A DNA stretch of 64,000 nt from Deltaproteobacteria bacterium (GTDB lineage: Bacteria > Desulfobacterota > Binatia > UBA9968), in NCBI GenBank assembly GCA_009379725.1, contig WHTF01000008.1, positions 1 to 64,000 on the forward strand. The letters run 5' to 3'. Position numbers and translations under genes: made by a program. Shown here in pieces: positions 1-8,653 of the stretch; the first letter of the stretch is position 1, and every line of letters starts with the position of its first letter. Below the pieces are notes generated by a model. It saw only the letters and a program-made list of their open reading frames with translations. It searched no databases and was not told the DNA's origin.

Positions 1-526
1 CTGATTTGGCTTTTGCGCGAACTTTGAAGTGGATGTGCACTGTTCTGCCTCGATACCATCCTGGATAGATCGTGGTGAACCGTGCAGTCCCATGGGTGTC
101 CGTGACTTGATAGCCACGCAGGAATTTTTCCCCTACGGTACGGAAACCCGGATCGGTCACATCCGAATAGGCTCCCGCAGCGTCGCAATGCCAAATATCC
201 ACGATCGCATCCGGTACGGGAGTGCAACCGGCATTGTTGATCGAAGAAACGCGCAGCGCGAGGGTTAACGGCGCGCCTGTTGTCACCGATCCGTCCGCAG
301 GGTCGCCGCGGATGTCGGAGCGCTTGAGTTGCTCGTCGACAAAATAAGGCCCCTCGGTCTGCTTCGGAGTAAGGACACAAGCCGGCAATTTGCCGGCCGT
401 TGAAGTGTCAGAGGCAGTATAAAAATTCGACCGTCCAGCGAGAACGGCAGCGCCAGTGGTACCCAGGAACACCAGTACTTGCCGGCGGCTCATGACCAAA
501 GGGTTTTTTGTTGGATCGTCATTCAT
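1..526 (-). CDS. Exported intradiol ring-cleavage dioxygenase (5' part, cut by window start)
   Basis: Read from ATG at 526 down to base 1 with no stop, giving about 175 residues. The N-terminus has a twin-arginine-like signal (MSRRQVLVFLG, about residue 12 onward) followed by a hydrophobic, Ala-rich stretch. The mature part matches the intradiol dioxygenase (protocatechuate 3,4-dioxygenase-like) family: the TEGPYF motif, then DIWHCDAAGAYSD and YPGWYRGRTVHIHFK. Both candidate iron-ligand tyrosines (GAYSD, GWYRGR) and both histidines (HIH) are present, so the visible active site looks intact. The family inserts O2 into catechols between the two hydroxyls. The C-terminus lies outside the window. 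It is divergent from the aminopeptidase gene at 688. The exact substrate cannot be told. Confidence 0.85.
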   Translation of the reverse strand, partial: MNDDPTKNPLVMSRRQVLVFLGTTGAAVLAGRSNFYTASDTSTAGKLPACVLTPKQTEGPYFVDEQLKRSDIRGDPADGSVTTGAPLTLALRVSSINNAGCTPVPDAIVDIWHCDAAGAYSDVTDPGFRTVGEKFLRGYQVTDTHGTARFTTIYPGWYRGRTVHIHFKVRAKAKS

Positions 527-687
527 ATGAAAAAATATTAGCAAGAGCGCAACGCCGCCGCAAATCTTGGGAAGCCCGCGCCCGGTCTGAAACATTGAGT
601 CAGTCACTGTGGTAGTATAGAAATAATTGGAATTGCCGGGACAAGTCGTTCGGTTGGTTCGTCACCGTCATGTCAATAGGAGCTTCG

Positions 688-3231
688 ATGTCACAACAAA
701 AACCATATCGATTGCCGTTAACGGTTACGCCGCAACGTTATGAAATTCGGCTTACCCCGGATTTATCCGCCGCCAGCTTTGCGGGCGAGGAGAGAGTATT
801 TATTCAGGTTCACGAACCGGTGCGGCAGATCCGGCTCAACGCTGCCGAGCTGGAGTTTAAAGCTGTTTGGGTCGAGGGTTCCGACCGGAAGATGTTTCAA
901 GGAAATGTGACTCTTGACGACGAAAATGAACAGGCAGCTTTGGATTTTGCGGAAACATTGACTCCGGGAAGTTGGCAACTGCGGATCAGTTTCTCCGGCA
1001 TCTTGAATGATAAATTGCACGGCTTTTACCGCAGCACCTACAAAGATAGTAACGGACAAGAAAAGCCGCTCGCTTCAACCCAATTTGAATCCACCGACGC
1101 GCGGCGCGCCTTTCCCTGTTGGGATGAGCCGGCGTTCAAGGCGGTGTTTCAGGTGACATTGGTCGTCGATCAGGACTTAACCGCGATTTCCAATGCGCGC
1201 GTCGTCCGTGAAACTCCGCTGGGGGCCACGAAAAAGGAGGTGGTCTTCGCCGACACCATTAAGATGTCGACCTATCTGGTTGCGTACATCGTCGGTGAAT
1301 TTGACGGGACCGAGCCGGCCATGGCGGGCGGCACGCCCATCCGGGTGTGGGCGGTGCCGGGGAAAAAGCATCTGGCCAAGTATGCCGAGCAGATCGGCAG
1401 GTTTTCACTTACTTACTTCTGCGACTATTACGGCATTGCTTATCCCGGCGACAAGTTGGACTTGATTGCAATCCCGGATTTTGCGTCGGGCGCGATGGAA
1501 AACCTCGGCGCGATCACGTTTCGTGAAACGGCGCTGCTGGTGGACGCAGAAAAAGCTACGCGCGGCGAGCTCGAGCGGGTGGCCGATGTCGTCTCGCATG
1601 AGAACGCTCATATGTGGTTCGGCGATTTGGTGACGATGAAGTGGTGGAATGGTCTGTGGTTAAACGAGGCCTTCGCCACTTTCATGGAAATGCTGGCGGT
1701 GGACGTCTGGAAGCCGGAGTGGCGTCGCTGGGATAGTTTTACCGTTTCGCGCGCCGCGGCCATGCAGATCGACGGTTTGAAGAGCACCCGCCCGATAGAA
1801 TTTCCGGTGGAGAAGCCCGAGGAGGCTGCCGGCATGTTCGATGTGTTGACCTACGAGAAGGGCGCGTCGGTTTTGCGCATGCTCGAACAATACCTTGGCG
1901 CCGACGCCTTTCGCGACGGCATTCGCTTGTATTTAAGGCGTCATGAGTATGCCAACGCTGAAACCACCGATTTATGGGACGCCATCGAGGATTCCACGCA
2001 TCAGCCGGTTCGCGCGCTGATGGATACCTGGATCTTTCAGGCGGGTTATCCGATTATCAGCGTAGCGAAACGCGCCGGCGGCATCGTCCTGTCACAACGC
2101 CTCTTTCGATATCTGCAGGATGGCGACGAACAAGAGCCAAAGTGGCACGTGCCGATCTTTCTGCGCGCCGGCATTAAAGGCGATGTTTTTACCAAGACGG
2201 TTCTGCTTGAGAAGCGAGAGCTCCTGATCGAACTGGCGGACGATATGGACTGGGTGGTCGTGAATGCAGGCGGGCACGGTTTTTACCGTGTACGATACAG
2301 CGCCGACCTGATGAGCGCTCTCAAATCATCCCTGCAAAGCACGCTTTCACCCGTAGAGCGGTTTGGCCTGGTCAATGATACCTGGGCAGCGACACTCGCC
2401 GGCGTGACGGCACTGACCGATTATCTGAGTCTCATCGATCTGCTGCGCGATGAGACCGACATCAATGTTTGGACTACCGTGATCGGTGCCGCGCATCATT
2501 TAAGGCGAATACTCGATGATGCGCAGTGCGCCGTGCTGCAAGAACGCCTGCGGGCGATTTTTTCACCGGCGCAACAACGCCTCGGCTGGTCGCCACGAGC
2601 AGGGGAAAGCGAGTTGGAGAGTCAACTGCGCGGCGATCTGATCGCCGCTCTCGGCACGGTCGCGGAAGAGCAAGCCTGCCAAGTCAGGGCGCGGAATGCG
2701 TACGCGCAATACGAAAGGGATGCCAGTGCGGTCGACCGCAACCTGGTTCCGGCTCTGATCTCCATCGTCGCTCACATGGGAACAGCAGCGGATTATGAAA
2801 AATTTTATGCCAAATTCAAAAACGCCCAGACGCCGCAGGAAGAACAACGCTATCTGTTTGCGCTTGCTAACTTCCGGGAGCGGGACCTGATCGACCGCAC
2901 GCTGCGTTTGACCATCAACGGCGAAGTGCGCACGCAAAATTCCCCCTATCTGATGCGCAACATGCTTATGAACCGCGACGCCCGAGCCAAAGCCTGGGTG
3001 TTTATGAAACAGCATTGGGCTGAAATGTTGCACCAGTATCCGGACAACGCTATTTCGCGCATGTGCGAAGGCATCATCGGTTTAGCCACCCCTGAACTGG
3101 AAGCCGACGTGAGAGATTTCTTTGCCCGTCATCCGGTCAAGCAAGGAGCCAAACAGATGGAACAACATCTGGAGCGACTGCACATCGCGGTGGTCTGCCA
3201 GGAGCGTTGGAGGGGCTTGCTGCGAAACTAG
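688..3231 (+). CDS. M1-family aminopeptidase (aminopeptidase N-like)
   Basis: An 847-residue zinc aminopeptidase that removes N-terminal residues from peptides. The M1 exopeptidase motif GAMEN begins at residue 268 and the zinc motif HENAH at 304-308. The third ligand glutamate follows in NEAF (about residue 327). A long helical C-terminal region (about 520-847) fits the ERAP-like C-terminal domain. I chose ATG 688 because TAGGAG at 677-682 sits five bases upstream; an in-frame ATG at 670 has no such site. No signal peptide is visible, so it is probably cytoplasmic. It stands alone, divergent from the dioxygenase gene. Confidence 0.93.
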   Translation: MSQQKPYRLPLTVTPQRYEIRLTPDLSAASFAGEERVFIQVHEPVRQIRLNAAELEFKAVWVEGSDRKMFQGNVTLDDENEQAALDFAETLTPGSWQLRISFSGILNDKLHGFYRSTYKDSNGQEKPLASTQFESTDARRAFPCWDEPAFKAVFQVTLVVDQDLTAISNARVVRETPLGATKKEVVFADTIKMSTYLVAYIVGEFDGTEPAMAGGTPIRVWAVPGKKHLAKYAEQIGRFSLTYFCDYYGIAYPGDKLDLIAIPDFASGAMENLGAITFRETALLVDAEKATRGELERVADVVSHENAHMWFGDLVTMKWWNGLWLNEAFATFMEMLAVDVWKPEWRRWDSFTVSRAAAMQIDGLKSTRPIEFPVEKPEEAAGMFDVLTYEKGASVLRMLEQYLGADAFRDGIRLYLRRHEYANAETTDLWDAIEDSTHQPVRALMDTWIFQAGYPIISVAKRAGGIVLSQRLFRYLQDGDEQEPKWHVPIFLRAGIKGDVFTKTVLLEKRELLIELADDMDWVVVNAGGHGFYRVRYSADLMSALKSSLQSTLSPVERFGLVNDTWAATLAGVTALTDYLSLIDLLRDETDINVWTTVIGAAHHLRRILDDAQCAVLQERLRAIFSPAQQRLGWSPRAGESELESQLRGDLIAALGTVAEEQACQVRARNAYAQYERDASAVDRNLVPALISIVAHMGTAADYEKFYAKFKNAQTPQEEQRYLFALANFRERDLIDRTLRLTINGEVRTQNSPYLMRNMLMNRDARAKAWVFMKQHWAEMLHQYPDNAISRMCEGIIGLATPELEADVRDFFARHPVKQGAKQMEQHLERLHIAVVCQERWRGLLRN

Positions 3232-3386
3232 CGCAGGCCATTCGTCAATTATGAAATAGTCGAGCCGGATTTGCTCTTCGTGCCGTGGATGGGCGGCGGC
3301 TAGATGGCTGCGAGCCTGCCGATAAGAGCGCTTGACCGAGCAGTATGCCGGATCATTGGCCAAGCATTTGGGCTTAACTTAGCTCT

Positions 3387-5126
3387 ATGCCTTTAACAGA
3401 AGACCAGGCGGCAAAGCATGCCGAGCCTGGACTCAGTTCTATCGAGCGATATGCATCCACCTTGTTTGAACATCTCTCTTCCGCGTATCAGTCAATTCTG
3501 CAACTGGCAAAGATGCCCACCCCGTGGGCGTTGCCCATCTGGTTTGCGGCTCTAATATTGGGTCTCGGCACCAACCTGCTGGGTCCGGCTGAAAGAATTC
3601 ACGTTGTCCGTAATCCGGTTTTTGTCCTGGTTGCTTGGAACTTAATCGTTTATCTTACGCTCTTTATCTTTTTCCTGCTCGGCAAAAGAATAAACCGTGG
3701 AGCCTCGGTTTCCGTGGGCTCTCAAGGAAAGCTCGAGCCCGGCTATCCCATCGATCGTTTCCACGATCACAAGCCCAAGCAGAAACCGGAAGCTCCCTGG
3801 GTGGTTAAGTACTTGATTCCGGGTGTTTGGCAATTTTTTTATAAAATGGTCTTCGGCTTTCAGGAGCAGAAAACCTTGGCTTGGGTGATAAGGCGGTTCA
3901 GTTATCACTGGTTCTCAGTGGCCGGGCAGCTCGTCGCCGTAAGATGGAGACGTCTGCTCCATCTGGCGGCGTTATTTCTCGCCATGGGAGCTGTGGCCGG
4001 GATGTATTTTCGCGGTCTGTTTCAGGGCTATCAAGTTGTCTGGGACAGCACGTTCATGACCAACGAAGCAACCGTTTCGAGGCTCATCCATGTGCTTTTC
4101 GGCCCCAGTCTCTGGGTGTCGAACCTACTCGGTCTTGGGCTCGCGACAGAGATCAGCGTTGCTCAGCTTTTGACCGCTCAGGGCGATAACGCCGAAGCTT
4201 GGATTCATCTGTTCGCGATTACGGTCGTCGTCGCCATAGTCATTCCAAGAGTTCTATTAGCGATAGGGCAGTCGAGACAGATCAACAGACTATCCAACGA
4301 CATTGCACTTCCGTTGGATACTTATTATGGCGAAGTCATCGAAGGCCCGATCCGGTCGTTGATCGAGAAAGAAGTCGAGACGGCGGTAAGTAAATTTTCC
4401 GCAGACGTCGGAGCGTTCGTTGGATTGAAGCTTTACGATGAGCAGATTGTTCCAAAATTGATATCGTTTCGCGAAACAGGGGGCAAGGTTGCCGGCTTAA
4501 AATTCGAGCTGACGATGGCTACGGAAGCATTTTTACCTCAACTCCAGTCCTACATAATGGACGTTGGCATGCCTGAATTGCAAAGATCGCTGTCACAGCG
4601 AGTCGGCGAGGTATTAAAAAGCATTGGAACGAATTTTGTGGATATGAAAGATCCGCAAAGAATTCTCGCTGACCTAAGGATAGCCACTCCCGATCGATCG
4701 GAATTAAACCTTTCCAATGACTTCAGCCGGGCCATAGGCCTCTCGGTGGGGACGTCGATCGCCCTGGTCGTTGCCGCCGTCGGCGGGGGAATCGGCCAAG
4801 AGTTGGGGATCGCTATCATCGCCACGGTGTTGAGCACGAGCGGGCCCATCGGATTTTTAATCGGCCTCATAGCCGGCGCCGTAATCGCCGCAGGAGCTTG
4901 GTGGTTGGGCAAGGAAAAAATTACTGAATCCGTGGAAAACATTTCGCTCCCAGGCGCCGTCGTGCGCACAGCTCTGTGGCCGGCGCGTTTTCAACGACTG
5001 GTCGATGAAGCGCGGCAGAAATGCCAAGATTCGGTGCGCGCTAAAGTGGATGAGAAACTGACAACGGTAGTTCCCAAGATTACCACGGAGATCCTCATCA
5101 GAGTCCGTGGCTTGTGGCAGGCATGA
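3387..5126 (+). CDS. DUF2868-like multi-pass membrane protein with C-terminal membrane hairpin
   Basis: A 579-residue protein of unknown function. Hydrophobic segments lie near residues 45-65, 75-98, 190-210 and 270-295. The stretch from about residue 188 (LLHLAALFLAMGAVAGMYFRG, the WDSTF motif and the later AWIHLFAITVVVAIVIPR) resembles what I know of DUF2868 proteins. The C-terminal half differs: an amphipathic region (300-445), then a glycine-rich double hydrophobic segment (about 448-508) and a charged tail, a layout seen in dynamin-like membrane hairpins, though no GTPase motif is present. DUF2868 genes are often followed by a DUF3482 GTPase; none follows here. No convincing ribosome-binding site precedes ATG 3387. 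Confidence 0.6.
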   Translation: MPLTEDQAAKHAEPGLSSIERYASTLFEHLSSAYQSILQLAKMPTPWALPIWFAALILGLGTNLLGPAERIHVVRNPVFVLVAWNLIVYLTLFIFFLLGKRINRGASVSVGSQGKLEPGYPIDRFHDHKPKQKPEAPWVVKYLIPGVWQFFYKMVFGFQEQKTLAWVIRRFSYHWFSVAGQLVAVRWRRLLHLAALFLAMGAVAGMYFRGLFQGYQVVWDSTFMTNEATVSRLIHVLFGPSLWVSNLLGLGLATEISVAQLLTAQGDNAEAWIHLFAITVVVAIVIPRVLLAIGQSRQINRLSNDIALPLDTYYGEVIEGPIRSLIEKEVETAVSKFSADVGAFVGLKLYDEQIVPKLISFRETGGKVAGLKFELTMATEAFLPQLQSYIMDVGMPELQRSLSQRVGEVLKSIGTNFVDMKDPQRILADLRIATPDRSELNLSNDFSRAIGLSVGTSIALVVAAVGGGIGQELGIAIIATVLSTSGPIGFLIGLIAGAVIAAGAWWLGKEKITESVENISLPGAVVRTALWPARFQRLVDEARQKCQDSVRAKVDEKLTTVVPKITTEILIRVRGLWQA

Positions 5127-5296
5127 TCGATGCGGCGGACTTTTTTCAGAAATTTCAGAAAACCAAGATCAAGGATGATGCTTGAACTTAAACCTTTGTC
5201 GGGAATGACTGGGACTTGCCGCGGACGCAGGATTGATTTATGTAAAGCAGTACCGAGTTGCTAACATCCCCAAGCAGCGCAGAGAAGGAGATCATT

Positions 5297-6430
5297 ATGA
5301 AGGATGGATTTAAAGTCATCGACGCCGACCGCCATATTTTGGAGCCATCGGATTTGTACCAGAAATACTTGCCTGAGAAGTTCAAAGGCCGGGTACGGCT
5401 TGAGGGGCCCAATCAAACGGTCCGCTTGGTGGACGGCAAGCCCGTGTCCGATTCGGCGCAGCGGCCGGATCGCGTCATGGAAGACTTCGGCTATATTTTC
5501 TCGTCATCCAAGCGCTGGCGCGAGTGTTTCGCGGATGCCTATGCCAATAAATTCGATCCCGCCTCCAACCTTCGAGATATGGATCGCGAGGGTATCGACG
5601 TAAGCGTCCTGTTTCCTACCATTGGTCTTTACATCATGTGGCGCGACGATATGGACCCTGAGTTGAGCGCCGCCATCTGCCGGGCTTATAACACCTGGTT
5701 GGCCGACTACTGCGATCATGATCGCAAAAGGCTAAACGGCGTCATGCTGATACCCTTGCAGGATCCGGCGCGAGCTGTCGAGGAGCTCAAATATGCGCGC
5801 GAGAAACTGGGCCTGGTCGGTATCTTCTGGCGGCCCAACAAATTCTGCGGCCGCACGCTGGCCAGCCCCGACTATGACCCCGTTTATGAGACTGCGGCCG
5901 ATCTCGGCGTAACTGTCTGCGTGCATGAAGGCGCGCGCACCATTTTACCCCAGGCGGGTTCCGATCGTTACAGCGAATTCGGCCGCCACATCGCCTGCCA
6001 TCCGCTGGAACAGATGCTGGCCTGTCTTAATTTCTGCGCCGACGGCGTGCTCGAAAAATTTCCAAAACTCAAAGTTGCTCACCTGGAGTCCGGCTGCGGC
6101 TGGGTGCCGTTCTGGTTGGAACGCATGGATGAACATTGGGAACATGAGTCCCATGGTTCGGCGAAGCTGACAAAGGAGAAGCCGAGTTATTATTTTAAAC
6201 GTCAGTGTTGGGTGAGCTGCGAGGCTGGGGAAGAACTGGCGCCGACTTTCATCGAGCATATCGGCGACGATTACTTAATGATCGCTACCGACTACCCGCA
6301 TAGCGATGCGATCGACAAATTTCCGGACAAAACCGTCGGTGCGATCAGCAGCAACGATAAAATTCCCAGCGAGTCGCGGCGCAAAATTCTCTGGGACAAT
6401 CCGACGAAGACGTTTGGCTTGGGAGCATAG
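5297..6430 (+). CDS. Amidohydrolase family 2 protein (metal-dependent hydrolase/decarboxylase)
   Basis: A 377-residue TIM-barrel amidohydrolase. It opens with the DADRHILEP signature near the N-terminus, which carries metal-binding residues, has a conserved internal histidine region (CVHEGAR), and ends with ATDYPHSD and RRKILWDNPTKTFGL, all typical of the amidohydrolase 2 (PF04909, ACMSD-like) family. Members hydrolyse or decarboxylate small carboxylated, often aromatic, compounds; the substrate here is unknown. ATG 5297 is preceded by AAGGAG at 5285-5290 with six-base spacing; an in-frame upstream start at 5258 lacks one. It is followed by a hairpin terminator at 6469. Two decayed amidohydrolase fragments lie downstream at 8544 and 10516. 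Confidence 0.88.
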   Translation: MKDGFKVIDADRHILEPSDLYQKYLPEKFKGRVRLEGPNQTVRLVDGKPVSDSAQRPDRVMEDFGYIFSSSKRWRECFADAYANKFDPASNLRDMDREGIDVSVLFPTIGLYIMWRDDMDPELSAAICRAYNTWLADYCDHDRKRLNGVMLIPLQDPARAVEELKYAREKLGLVGIFWRPNKFCGRTLASPDYDPVYETAADLGVTVCVHEGARTILPQAGSDRYSEFGRHIACHPLEQMLACLNFCADGVLEKFPKLKVAHLESGCGWVPFWLERMDEHWEHESHGSAKLTKEKPSYYFKRQCWVSCEAGEELAPTFIEHIGDDYLMIATDYPHSDAIDKFPDKTVGAISSNDKIPSESRRKILWDNPTKTFGLGA

Positions 6431-6468
6431 CGACCGGCAGAAATTAACTCAAAGAAAGCCGAAAGAAG

Positions 6469-6503
6469 AAGGCCCGGGTCGTAACCACTCGGGCCTTCGT
6501 GTT
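6469..6503 (+). terminator. Hairpin terminator after the amidohydrolase gene, carrying a shared 17-base motif
   Basis: AAGGCCCG pairs with CGGGCCTT (6490-6497) around a 13-base loop and is followed by a T-rich stretch. Bases 6483-6499, read on the minus strand, are cgaaggcccgagtggtt, identical to bases 10794-10810 of the hairpin after the decayed amidohydrolase gene at 10516. Confidence 0.65.
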
Positions 6504-6586
6504 TCTCGTTTTAAAGGATGCTTTGGGGGAGGTTGCCGCATCGCTGACCCTGCCTCGAAATGCTATAAGTAAGAGGGGGTCGTCGA

Positions 6587-7243
6587 ATGGGTAAGGTATT
6601 CCTATTTTGTCTGCTCTGGGTCTTTCTGTTCCCTGGATGCGCGTCTTTTAGAGTCGCGGGGCAAGTCCAGTCAGGAAGGCAAGCTTTGCTCGCGGGTAAT
6701 ACGGAGCGGGCGCTGGCTTACTTTCAAGAGGCGGCAAATGCCAATCCGGATTACATCTACCAATCGGGAGAATCCGGACGCTTTCTCCAGTCAGTTTGGA
6801 CCTACTTCGGTCGCGCTCAGTACGTTCTCGGGATGCTGGAGGCTGCGCGCCAGTCCTTCGAGCGCGCCCTTTCGGTATACCACGACGATCACTTAGCCAG
6901 GCTCTATTTGGGGCTCACGTTGGCTCGTCTCGGTGATCGCTCGCAGGCGCTCGAAGAGATTCGGAGCGGCATGCAGGGTCTCTATGACTGGCTGGAGTAC
7001 ATGGAGTATGGCAGGCCATTCGATGCTTCTTGGGATCCAGCGCGTGAGATTCGCTCCGAGCTCGAAAGAAATTTGGCGATGATTTCCGGCAAGGATATCG
7101 ATTGGGACAAGCTCATCGCTAGCGGTGAGTGGCTGGGGACGAGGATCGAGGAAGAAGTCGAATACGTGCGCAGGGACGAACGACGGCGACGAGATCGTCG
7201 CCTGCGCCCAGGAATGTCGCTCGGGGTGGGAGTCGGCTTCTAA
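6587..7243 (+). CDS. Lipoprotein with tetratricopeptide repeats
   Basis: A 218-residue predicted lipoprotein. A short hydrophobic signal ends in LFPGC, putting the lipidated cysteine at residue 18. The body contains TPR-like helical pairs (about 26-60 and 78-125, including ALAYFQEAANANP and ARQSFERALSVY). The C-terminal tail is very rich in Arg, Asp and Glu (about 195-208) and ends in a short Gly/Val stretch. TPR lipoproteins usually act as scaffolds at the inner face of the outer membrane; the partner is unknown. GTCG precedes the start; there is no strong ribosome-binding site. Confidence 0.75.
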   Translation: MGKVFLFCLLWVFLFPGCASFRVAGQVQSGRQALLAGNTERALAYFQEAANANPDYIYQSGESGRFLQSVWTYFGRAQYVLGMLEAARQSFERALSVYHDDHLARLYLGLTLARLGDRSQALEEIRSGMQGLYDWLEYMEYGRPFDASWDPAREIRSELERNLAMISGKDIDWDKLIASGEWLGTRIEEEVEYVRRDERRRRDRRLRPGMSLGVGVGF

Positions 7244-7441
7244 AATGTCTTCACCCGGCGGGTTTATCCGGCACCTTCGATCGTCAGAATCACCGTGAGC
7301 ATCGAACCGGATCGTGAAAATAAAACCGCTGGATTGTTGTATCGACTGGGCCGCCGGTATAGATGTCGCTGAATTGCGGATGACCCGCTAAGCCGCAAAT
7401 TTTTATCCAAGAGAATTCAACCGAATCAGGAGGACATCGTC

Positions 7442-7855
7442 ATGGAAAAATTTCTTGCTTCGTTTGCGCCTTATGCCTATGCCCTCATGCGCATCATCGT
7501 CGGGTTATTGTTTGCTTGCAACGGCGGTCAAAAGATTTTCGGCTGGTTCGGCGGCGTGGGCGGAGAGGCGGTTCCGTTGTCTTCGCTGTTTGGCGTGGCG
7601 GGAATCATCGAGTTAATTCTCGGCGTCCTCATTACCGTAGGTTCTCTCACCGGCTATGCGGCTTTCATTGCGAGCGGCGAGATGGCTGTGGCTTATTTCA
7701 TGGCCCATTTTCCTCAAAGTCTCTGGCCCCTTGAAAACGAAGGAGAACCGGCTGTGCTGTTCTGCTTCGTTTTCCTGTATATCGCGACGCAGGGCTCGGG
7801 CATCTGGAGCATCGATGCCACGTCGTCCGGTCGCCGCCGCCGGCGTTATTATTAA
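7442..7855 (+). CDS. DoxX family membrane protein
   Basis: A 137-residue protein with four hydrophobic segments. The N-terminal RIIVGLLFACNGGQKIFGWF is the typical DoxX opening, and the central GIIELILGVLITVG segment also fits the family. An AGGAGG site lies about ten bases before ATG 7442. DoxX proteins are small inner-membrane proteins linked to redox or thiosulfate metabolism in a few organisms, but most, including this one, have no assigned role. The Arg-rich tail (SGRRRRRYY) is predicted to be cytoplasmic. The gene stands alone, followed by decayed gene fragments. Confidence 0.85.
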   Translation: MEKFLASFAPYAYALMRIIVGLLFACNGGQKIFGWFGGVGGEAVPLSSLFGVAGIIELILGVLITVGSLTGYAAFIASGEMAVAYFMAHFPQSLWPLENEGEPAVLFCFVFLYIATQGSGIWSIDATSSGRRRRRYY

Positions 7856-7922
7856 GATAGGGCAGCAGAGGATACAGCCGGTTATTAACGGCTAGGAACC
7901 AAAAGAAATTATACGTGGAACT

Positions 7923-8150
7923 TTGAACTTGTTGTTTGGAACCTATCGCGCTAATCTGCGCGACACTGAAACCCATCTTCGCACTTTACGGGAAATGAAG
8001 CAGGCCGGGCGAATTCGGTATAGCGGCATCACCACATCATTTGAAAATCAGTATCCGGAGTTCGAGCAGACGATCAAGAAAGAAACCCTCGATTTCATCG
8101 AGGTCGACTATGCGCTCGACAATCGAAATCCGGAACTCTTCTCGGCATGA
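7923..8150 (+). pseudogene. Fragment of an aldo/keto reductase gene
   Basis: About 75 codons without the N-terminal catalytic part. The reading THLRTLREMKQAGRIRYSGI, then DFIEVDYALDNRNPE, matches the middle of aldo/keto reductases (beta strands 5-7 of the barrel). The usual downstream sequence is replaced at about 8140, where the frame ends at TGA 8148 and homology switches to a transporter fragment. No barrel N-terminus or Asp-Tyr-Lys-His tetrad is present, so it cannot be active. Confidence 0.6.
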
Positions 8151-8332
8151 TTGCCGTCAATCCGCCGTTTGCGGCCCTGGTCGCCAAGCTGGCACGGGCG
8201 CGCTTCATCGCTTTTACTTAACGATTTTTTATCGCCAATTTGCTGGCCTTCACGCTTCTTCTCAATATCGCGACGGCTGAACAGAACATCTGGCTGGGGC
8301 GCGTCTTCTTTATCTGGACGTCGATCTTCAAG
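8147..8332 (+). pseudogene. Fragment of an MFS-like or nucleotide-exchange-type transporter gene
   Basis: One frame reads NPPFAALVAKLARARFIAFT, then an in-frame TAA at 8219, then RFFIANLLAFTLLL and GRVFFIWTSIF. This resembles a membrane stretch of the MFS/NTP-NDP exchange transporter type, where a helix-loop-helix is followed by a F-x-W-x-S-x-F motif. Two ends are missing and the internal stop breaks the frame. It abuts the aldo/keto reductase fragment, so the two pieces look joined by deletion. The family assignment is from memory of the motif and is moderate. Confidence 0.45.
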
Positions 8333-8543
8333 CAGATTGGGCAATCGCGCTCGCCTCACGAATATGCGCCGCGAGCACTCATAACGAAACGTTTTCCTCA
8401 TCCAATCCGACCGAATATTTCCGCGAAGACTGGAGATGAGCCGCAGGGCTGCCGATAACTTGCTTCGATCTTGGGAGTGGTCTATGTAAGTCTCAAGCGA
8501 TACGTCTCATCGTAACAAGAGGTTGTTGTGACGTTCGCGGCAA

Positions 8544-8648
8544 TTTCCCGGTCGTACCGGGGGCTCACAAGCAATCATCATGTCGACTGAAGTGCGCCGG
8601 AAAATTTTATGAGACAATCCGGCGCGTTTGTATGGCCTGGAGGTTTAA
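8544..8648 (+). pseudogene. Remnant of an amidohydrolase 3' end
   Basis: The frame reads STEVRRKIL, then TGA (8610-8612), then DNPARLYGLEV and stop at 8646. The intact amidohydrolase at 5297 ends SESRRKILWDNPTKTFGLGA, so the Trp codon TGG has become TGA. Similarity extends back to about 8544 (FPGRT against FPDKT). Nothing recognisable of the rest of the gene remains upstream. The remnant ends six bases before the dehydrogenase start at 8654 and its last codons overlap that gene's GGAGG site. Confidence 0.7.
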
Positions 8649-8653
8649 ATAGG

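Noticed and set aside
595-621. A promoter for the aminopeptidase gene (TTGAGT and TATAGA)
   Set aside because: The spacer is only 15 bases and the -35 match is weak; not strong enough to list as a feature.
2563-3033. A 156-codon open frame on the minus strand
   Set aside because: It lies inside the aminopeptidase gene and shows no recognisable domain.
8338-8460. A further gene fragment between the transporter and amidohydrolase remnants
   Set aside because: One frame reads an acidic peptide ending in a stop, but it could not be assigned to any family with confidence.
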